From assembly GCA_025266875.1 (NCBI GenBank), contig JALLLT010000005.1:496001-560000 (forward strand): a DNA stretch of 64,000 nucleotides, given 5' to 3'. The position numbers and the translations under genes were made by a program. Origin of the DNA: Fennellomyces sp. T-0311 (Eukaryota > Mucoromycota > Mucoromycetes > Mucorales > Lichtheimiaceae). The notes under the pieces were generated by a model. That model was not told the DNA's origin, did no database searches, and was given only the letters and a program-made list of their open reading frames with translations. Below are positions 58,001 to 64,000 of this stretch, piece after piece; position 1 is the stretch's first letter; each line of letters opens with the position of its first letter.

Positions 58001-60239
58001 CGAAGCGCCAACCTCGTTTGAACCCAAGGAGCCTGTGATACTCGAGCCCGTGGCATTGTCTGGTTTGCGATCAACGGATACTGAACCTGCCAAGTCCCTT
58101 GAAGCACCTACCTTCTTTGAGGCCAAGGGAGATACCTTGTCAGGCCTTCGCAACACAGATGACGGCCCTGTCGGATTTGTTGAAGTACCTACCGATTTTG
58201 TGGGACAAGAGTACAAGGTTGAGCCTGTTTCGTTGAGCGGACTATCGCGCGACAAGACCACTGCCCACTTTGTCGAAGAACCTGCATCATACACACCCAA
58301 AGAGCCTGTTGACTTTGAACCTGTTGTATTGGCTAATTTGCGTGATGCCGAATTTGCTGCATTTGTCGAAGAACCCAAGTCGTATGTTCCTAAGCAACCT
58401 GTTGAATTGGAACCCTCTTCGCTGTCTGGTGTTCATATGCAAAGCGAAGTTTCAGATGTCGGTTTCGTTGAAGTGCCGACTGATTTTGTCGGCCAGGAAT
58501 ACACGATTGAAACTGTCTCGCTCAAGGGTCTTTCGAAAGATGCCACGTTCGCCAGCTTCGTTGAAGAACCCGCATTCACCGAAAAGGAGCCTGTTGATCT
58601 CGAAGAATTGGCCAAGCCTGTACCACTCAGTGGGTTATCTGCTTCCTTCGATGACTTTAGTGCATCCGTCGAGGAGCCCGCATCATACAAACCCAAGGAG
58701 CCCGTTCAAATTGAACCCGTCTCGCTTTCCGGTCTCAATGCCAAGAACGAAACATGGGGCAACGTTGAAGAACCTGAGTGGTACAAGCCCAAGGAACCTG
58801 TCCAAGTCGAACATGTCCAATTGTCTGGTATCCTTTCTGACGAGCTGGTCGATCGCCGATGGACCATACCCGCAAAGAAGCAAGAGCGCCGTTCTTCGCT
58901 TGATCAACCTTTGCTCGATGGTGAAGTCGATGCCTTAGTCAAATGGCGTGAAGGTGCTGGATTTGAAGGAGTGGAGACCGCCGATGTTGATCTTATCTGG
59001 CGATGGCGCGAAGAATCGGGATTCGAAACCCACATGCCACGCTTGGAAGCGATCGAACTGTGTGGTATCAAAGCTATTTCCAGCGATATTCCTATTGGAA
59101 ATTTCCCAATTGTCGAAGATCCATACCCATCCGCTCACGTCGAAATGCCGTTCGAGCCATATCCAATTGACATAATTGGTCTCTCAGAAGATCCCCAGGC
59201 ACGACTCAAGAACCATCTCAACATTGGCCCTCTGCCTGGTGTTTCAGATTTCAATCTGTATGAAGATCCCATCGAGCTTCCCGAACAAGTCCAAGAGCAG
59301 GTCGATATTGAACAATACCGCCGTGCTTTTCCATTGTCTGGTATCCATTCCATGGAAGAAGGTGCCGTTAAGAACTGGTTGAACACAGGAGCTCTTCCTG
59401 GTGTCAACCAAGAAGTGTCTGTGTACGAACCTGCCAGCAATTCGCTTCCTGCTGACTACATCGAGCCTCGTCCCAAGGATGATTACGATGATGTCGGTCG
59501 ATTGGCCGCTGGTATCTCCAACAAGAAACTCAAGAAGCCACTCAAGAACTGGCTCAACACTAAGCCGTTGCCATACACTGAATCGTCCAAGCTGTATCAG
59601 GAAGCCAAGCCCGAGCCCGAGCCTATCGAAATGGAGATTGATCTTGGCCAATACCGTGTACCATTTCCCCTCAGCGGCTTGACGGATGATGAGATAAAGC
59701 ATAAGAACTGGCTCAACAACAACTGCCTCCCAGGTGTCCAGTCTGCCTCCAAGTCATCGTACCAGGAAGCTGGCCCAGCCATGCCTGAAGATTATATTGA
59801 GCCACGTGATCCCTCTTTGGAAGATGACAGCAAGGCCCTTCAGGGAGTCAATGCATCCGAAACAAACCTTCGTCTCAAGAACTGGCTCAGTGCTACCGAT
59901 CTTCCAGGTGTCCAAGCTGGCGATCGTGTCTATGACGAAGCCAAGGAGCTGTCGCCTTCAGAATACATTCAACCACCAACTGAAGATCAAGAGTTCCGGG
60001 CCGACTTTAAACTGACAGGTGTTGCACCACACGACGATCTGTCAGAGCTCGGATCGACACCGCCCAAGCTTCACCACGACTCTGAAGACGAACAGTCGAT
60101 TGCCACGGAAAGCACTGTGCCTGCGCCGATGTCGCCAACGGAGTTGAAGCACAAGAGGTCGCCGTCCGCACAAAAGCTTGCTATGACCAGTGGCAATTGG
60201 AGTGCCATGACGGACATCACCAGCCTGAAGGAAGAGTAA
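55100..60239 (+). CDS. Caleosin-domain giant repeat protein, 1593 aa
   Basis: Caleosins are lipid-droplet or ER proteins and heme peroxygenases acting on fatty-acid hydroperoxides. Seven exons join in frame: 55100-55121, 55185-55264, 55318-55390, 55451-55596, 55663-55835, 55893-55983 and 56043-60239. The caleosin domain covers about residues 35-215: AIRKHSKFWDRKNKGYITP (His39; EF-hand loop partly degenerate), a hydrophobic helix about 63-85, DSWIPDPRCRI, then RHSNSRVYDEFGQFDPERF (His109) and DIRAVYDGSLFYRLRE. Both candidate heme His are kept. The remaining 1,350 or so residues are acidic, Pro-rich and built on about 35 repeats of a core xLxG(L/I/V), often followed by FVEAP. Usual caleosins have 200-300 residues, so the fusion is exceptional. 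No stop or splice signal separates the parts, because both lie in exon 7. Confidence 0.82.
56330..57347 (+). repeat. Loose xLxG-type repeats, first block of the caleosin fusion
   Basis: The encoded protein repeats short cores such as FSLTGVQ, ALTGLRPD, QLSGVQ, PLAGVK, TLTGIA, TLSGIR and TLCGLH at irregular 30-50 residue spacing. Many are followed by (I/V)V(E/D/Q)AP. APLTDW occurs here in two places (TPLTDWIG and APLTDWLV). The units are more divergent than in the next block. Confidence 0.75.
57348..58136 (+). repeat. Eight phased 33-residue (99-bp) coding repeats
   Basis: Units start at 57348 and every 99 bp after it (57447, 57546, 57645, 57744, 57843, 57942, 58041). Each has the plan LEPVxLSGLRSVDTxP, then xxFVEAPxxxxPKEPx; the eighth unit is one residue short. 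Third-codon positions differ widely between units while the protein pattern holds, which argues for selection on the protein and against a very recent expansion. Confidence 0.92.
58137..60030 (+). repeat. Derived repeats and C-terminal LKNWLN...LPGV repeats
   Basis: After the phased block, units become variable (VGFVEVPTDFVGQEY occurs twice, near 58,160 and 58,460; YKPKEPVQ twice near 58,690). From about 59,200 a second class appears at least four times: KNWLN or KNHLN, then xxLPGV, an acidic Tyr segment and PxDYIEP. It alternates with the core (A/P)FPLSGI/L. Confidence 0.85.
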
Positions 60240-60475
60240 AAGTGTTGTAGTATATAGCTGTTTTTCTTTGTATCGTTCTCCCCCACCCTCTGTGTATTTC
60301 ATTTCGCATTCTGTTTACATCAATTCAAATTCATTTTCCTTGTTTCAAATATCAAAGCACTACGGGATATGGAGGGAGAAGAGCACTGTTCTGCGCGGAG
60401 AGATGTTGTTGCTGTACCTATATACACGTATATTTATGCAGGAAAGAGATAAAGAGAGTGGGGCGAGTGTTAGGT

Positions 60476-61893
60476 TTAAGCTTTGCTGTTTGGCGCCTTC
60501 CCTTGGGCGCGTTGCTGCTGTCTAGGCTTTTTCAACTCGGGTTCGCCATCCCCTTTCAGCACAACGCCCGTGGGCTCCGGGACCTTATCGCCGACCCACT
60601 TGTACCACTCGTCGATCGACTTGCCCTGCAGAAACGCAACGATGATCACTGTCATGTTGTCACAACCCACTCCGCCAAAGTCGCTGTGTTCTGCAAGACA
60701 CTCGTCCATGAGGTTCTCGCAAACAGTCTTTAGGTCCACCTTTTGCTTCAGCTTGGCGCGTATGAAGTCGGCGACCTGCTGGTTGCTCATACAGTCCCAG
60801 ATACCGTCGCAGGCAATGACAATGAACTCGTCCTGCGGTATTAGTCGATGCTCAGTGACGTCGGGCTCAGCTATTCAGCTGTTAGTGGCATAGATCAAGA
60901 TAAGCCGGATGCTTCGTGTTTGTTTACCGGTGACAACTTGTTCCTCTGGCGGCAAGGTTTCGCTCTGCTTAAATTCAAAGTCACCTAGAGCACGCGATAG
61001 TGCCAGGTTACCTAGCAAACAAAAACACGTATCAGCTGGAACCAGCGAGCCGGCTATCAACGCGCTTACCGTTAACGCGGCCAAACTCTACGTGTCCTCC
61101 GGCATTCTCGATGCGCGCAGCCTCCTTCTCGTCGACGGGCTTGTGGTCATGGGAAAGGGCGATGGCCTTGCCGTTTGTGCTGATGATAGCGCGGGAATCG
61201 CCTGCGTTGCTCTACACGACGAAACGTGGCTTTCCTTTTTCAGCCAACAGGGTAACTCAAAAAAAAAAAGGAGAGGCGCGCAATGCCCCATGAAACACAT
61301 ACCACATAGAGTACGTTATCTTTTGTCAGCAGCGCAGCGACCGCCGTGCATCCCGAAGTCTCGTTCTCGTACTCGGGGTCTAGTAGCAGACTTATCAGAT
61401 CCCCGCCACATCCCACCGATCCCTCGACTCTACCTGCGCGCAGCGCTTCGTCAATGCCAAGGAAACTACTTCGTAACGCCTCGCGGAAGTTGCCCTGCTC
61501 GTAGAACTTGGAGGCAAAGACCAGATCATGAAGACGCTCGCCACTATACTTTGCCACTGCCGAGCCTGTGACAATGGTTCTAAGTCTATTTCAAAGGAAG
61601 ACGGGAACATGCAGCCGCCTGCAAGCGTTTCTAACATACCACCGTGGCCGTCAAACACAGCAAAGAAGCTAGCACCTGTGTTTTTGTACTCGGGAATCGT
61701 GGTGTGCGCATCTTCCATATCTAAGCAGAACGACGATTGAGTTTAGACGGAGTACGCAAGCGGCGCGTACAAAGATGACCAGCTACGTACTGATTCTCCA
61801 CCCTTGCATGGAAGATGCACCATACTTGACGCGTGCATCTCCACCTTCGGAAGACTCCTTGGTAGTGATTGGTTCAGATAATGTCTGGCCCAT
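60476..61893 (-). CDS. PP2C-type protein phosphatase (Ptc2/Ptc3-like)
   Basis: It is a Mn/Mg-dependent Ser/Thr phosphatase; yeast Ptc2/3 turn off stress-MAPK and DNA-damage kinases. ATG 61893 starts [18 protein letters not shown], a typical Ptc2/3 N-terminus that also fits N-myristoylation (Gly2, Ser6). Motifs in order: [30 protein letters not shown] (metal Asp), [72 protein letters not shown] plus IWD, and the metal-binding [13 protein letters not shown]. The C-tail is Pro/Lys/Gln-rich and ends PNSKA. About seven exons, roughly 385 residues. It is convergent with the caleosin gene and divergent from MED22. Confidence 0.9.
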
Positions 61894-62022
61894 GGGGTTT
61901 GGTTAAAGCTTGGGGTTGTTGAAAGCAAAGAGGTTCGCAGCAGCCGCCAGCAAGTCGTTAAATTCAGAGTCCACACGTAATACAAAAGGATGCATTCCAC
62001 TTCTTTCTTTTTTCGTTACTAA
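61894..62022. promoter_or_regulatory. Bidirectional promoter, PP2C / MED22
   Basis: Only 129 bp separate the two divergent start codons, so core promoters and leaders must overlap. A T/C-rich run (TTCTTTCTTTTTTCG) directly precedes the MED22 start. No TATA box seen. Confidence 0.6.
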
Positions 62023-62554
62023 ATGGCCGCCGCGAGCAAAGGTACCACTGCACGCCAATCCCTCATACAAGCAGAAGATCAGTACAACAAGCGCATTGAC
62101 GATGACATTGCCAAGCTTGTCGACTGCTTCACTGACATTGTCCGCGTCGGCGAGGTATGCCCTGTGCATGTTGTATGTTGACAGCGATCATTAATATACT
62201 TCTTGTAAGAACAAAGACAAAGACAAATTTCGCGTAGCGGAAGAAGGATACCAGATAGAAAGCCAGAGTGCACAGATAGTGAGTGTTTCGTTTTGTTTCT
62301 TGATCGATCCCAATTTGACTAATATTAACAAGGTGCGGTCAGCTGAATCGTTGCTAGGCTTGATTACAGAGTTAAAGCAGCACTTGTTACTCAACGATAC
62401 AGAGTTACTATCACAGCTCGCGAAGCAACGGACACAATCACTGGAAACACAACGCCACGAGATCAAAGATACTCTGCTAAAGATGCGTGGAGAACTGCAG
62501 ACAACCATATACGATTTGGAATCCATTTACTTTAGATCGTTAAAGGGCGCATAA
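62023..62554 (+). CDS. MED22: Mediator complex subunit 22 (Surf5/Srb6-like)
   Basis: MED22 is a small helical subunit of the Mediator head module that links transcription factors to RNA polymerase II. Three exons (62023-62160, about 62211-62279, about 62333-62554) give about 140 residues. Diagnostic stretches are AEDQYNKRIDDDIAKLVDCF (start of helix 1), then EEGYQIESQSAQIVRSAESL and LLGLITELKQHLLLNDTELL, followed by a charged C-terminal helix ending YDLESIYFRSLKGA. Size and pattern fit MED22 of animals and fungi. It is divergent from the phosphatase gene and convergent with the ABC transporter, 110 bp apart. Confidence 0.85.
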
Positions 62555-62664
62555 TTGGTGGTGGGGTGCATGACAATAAAGCAAAAGTCTATCGATTACT
62601 TTATAATAATGTAGCGCGTGCTATATAGACCGGATGAAAAAAAAGAGATGGGAGGTTGATTCGA

Positions 62665-64000
62665 TTAGTTTTGGCGATTATTATCCTGTTCGCTATCATC
62701 GTTATTGTTGTCATGGTCATGGCGATGATGGCTCTGTTGCGATGTACTGTTGCCACCCAGCGACTGCAGCTCTACCAGCTTTCGGAACACGCCATCCTTC
62801 TTGTTCAACAACTCGTAATAAGTACCAATTTCACCGACGCCGCCGTCGTCAAGACACATGACTAGATCAGCTGAACGGATAGTCGACAAACGATGCGCAA
62901 TCGTGACCACCGTTCTACCCTGCATCAAATGGTTCAATGCATCCTGGACAAGTACTTCCGACTCCGAGTCCAGCGCACTGGTAGCCTCATCCAACACAAG
63001 AATCGACGGGTTCTTGAGCAAAGCACGAGCAATGGCAATACGCTGCTTCTGGCCGCCACTCAAACTCACGCCACGTTCACCAACCATGGTGTCGTATCCG
63101 TCGTGGAACGTTTCGATAAACGAAGCACAGTTGGCTTTGGCTGCCGCTTCCTTGATCTCGTCAATCGTGGCACTCTCCTTGCCATAAGCGATATTATCAC
63201 GGATCGTGCCAGCAAAGAGTGTAGGTTCTTGTGATACGACACCGACATTCTCGCGCCACCAGTGCAAGTTTATATCCTTGAGGTTCTCGTCATCGATATA
63301 GATGGAGCCCTTATCGGCGTCATAATAACGAAGCAAAAGCGATCCAATTGTTGACTTGCCCGAGCCAGAAGAACCAACAACAGCGATCACTATTCCGCTT
63401 ATACCATTAATATATGTGGTCTATGTATGAGGTGCATGATAGCTGAGAATGCTTACCTGTTCCCGGCTGAATGGTGAGCGAAAGATCCTTAAAGATAGGC
63501 GAGTGGGGTCGAGTAGGATATGAGAAGAATACGTTTTCAAACCGGATCTTTCCCTGCAGGTTATTCAAGATTTTACCGCCTAGTAATGTTTAGCCTGTTT
63601 GTCAGACGCAGCAAAAAACAGACTCACTGTCAAATTGGATTGCGCTGGTCTTGTGTAGTAATTCGAACAAGCGCTCACTTGCACCAGCACCCTTCATAAT
63701 TTCGGAATAGAACGATGTCAAACCTTATACAATTTTAGTAACTGCAGGGTATCTCGCTACTTTTAGCCTTGAATAACCTACCTCCCAGCGAAGTGCCAAC
63801 ATATGCGGTATAGAGCATGAATGATGCCAACTCGCCAATAGTAATAGCGTCTTGCATGACCATATGGCCACCGTACCATAGCACTGCCAGGACTGCCAAG
63901 TTGCCAGAAAGACCTGCGCCGCCAAAGAACATAGCACTGGCCATGGCCTCTTTTTTAGCCAAGCCGTAAACGGCTAAGACCTTTTTCCAGTACCGATCTG
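62665..64000 (-). CDS. ABC transporter, Mdl1/ABCB10-type, C-terminal part
   Basis: It is the C-terminal portion of a half-size ABCB exporter; Mdl1/ABCB10 proteins sit in the inner mitochondrial membrane and export peptides or act in heme and oxidative-stress biology. The window edge cuts the 5' part. Visible are [36 protein letters not shown] (last membrane helices), [16 protein letters not shown], Walker [10 protein letters not shown], the Q-loop [15 protein letters not shown], signature [15 protein letters not shown], Walker [14 protein letters not shown] and the H-loop IAHRLSTI. All nucleotide-binding motifs are intact. The tail is unusual, rich in His, Asp and Asn ([15 protein letters not shown]), ending at 62665. 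Introns lie near 63,391-63,457 and 63,577-63,628, with another around 63,725-63,783. Confidence 0.88.

Noticed and set aside
57406..58938. Long secondary frames (210 and 222 codons) inside the caleosin fusion
   Set aside because: They are created by the 99-bp periodicity: a repeat whose unit is a multiple of three is open in a second frame as a block. Their composition (Leu/His/Pro/Ser) is not protein-like.

Overview
This window is nuclear DNA of a filamentous, early-diverging fungus, most likely Mucoromycota (Mucorales-like). Genes carry many short introns (about 40-90 bp, GT-AG with TACTAAC-like branch sites; one apparent GC-AG). They sit tightly packed on both strands, and the products fit that lineage: a FUN14 protein, a beta-propeller/TRP-like channel, a C2-lipase_3 diacylglycerol lipase, a PHO80-type cyclin, a caleosin and an S6K-like kinase. 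No operons, tRNA, rRNA or CRISPR array were seen. Family names rest on my own reading of translated motifs; no database search was run. All exon joins are hand-made and should be treated as models.

Layout. 1-2.0 kb: a 447-bp tandem repeat cut by the left window edge, then a complete non-autonomous pogo/Tigger-like element with TA target duplication. 2.5-14.1 kb: FUN14 (-), TRP-like channel (+), malic enzyme (+), Pho85-type cyclin (-), AVT-type amino-acid transporter (-). 14.1-21.1 kb: an accessory island holding a broken copy of the downstream lipase and an unknown-family gene split by a hAT-like element with a perfect 8-bp target duplication. 21.7-32.9 kb: diacylglycerol lipase (-), four-TM protein (+), Stm1/SERBP1-like protein (-), sugar transporter (-), S6K-like kinase (-) and a small unknown gene (-). 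32.9-46.5 kb: gene-poor and AT-rich, with one disordered-protein gene, decayed multi-copy-family genes and a tandem duplication. 46.5-64 kb: USP12/46-type deubiquitinase (-), coiled-coil zinc-ribbon protein (-), multicopper oxidase (+), a giant caleosin-repeat fusion (+), PP2C phosphatase (-), Mediator subunit MED22 (+) and the C-terminal half of an Mdl1/ABCB10-type ABC transporter (-, cut by the right edge).

The genes look like independent housekeeping and signalling loci, not one pathway. The most striking object is the 55.1-60.2 kb gene: an N-terminal caleosin domain with both candidate heme histidines, continuous with about 1,350 residues of degenerate repeats. These include eight almost perfectly phased 33-residue units. 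The second most informative is the hAT insertion. Its terminal repeat supplies the stop codon of the disrupted gene, and the frame resumes right after the second target-site copy, so the insertion looks recent.
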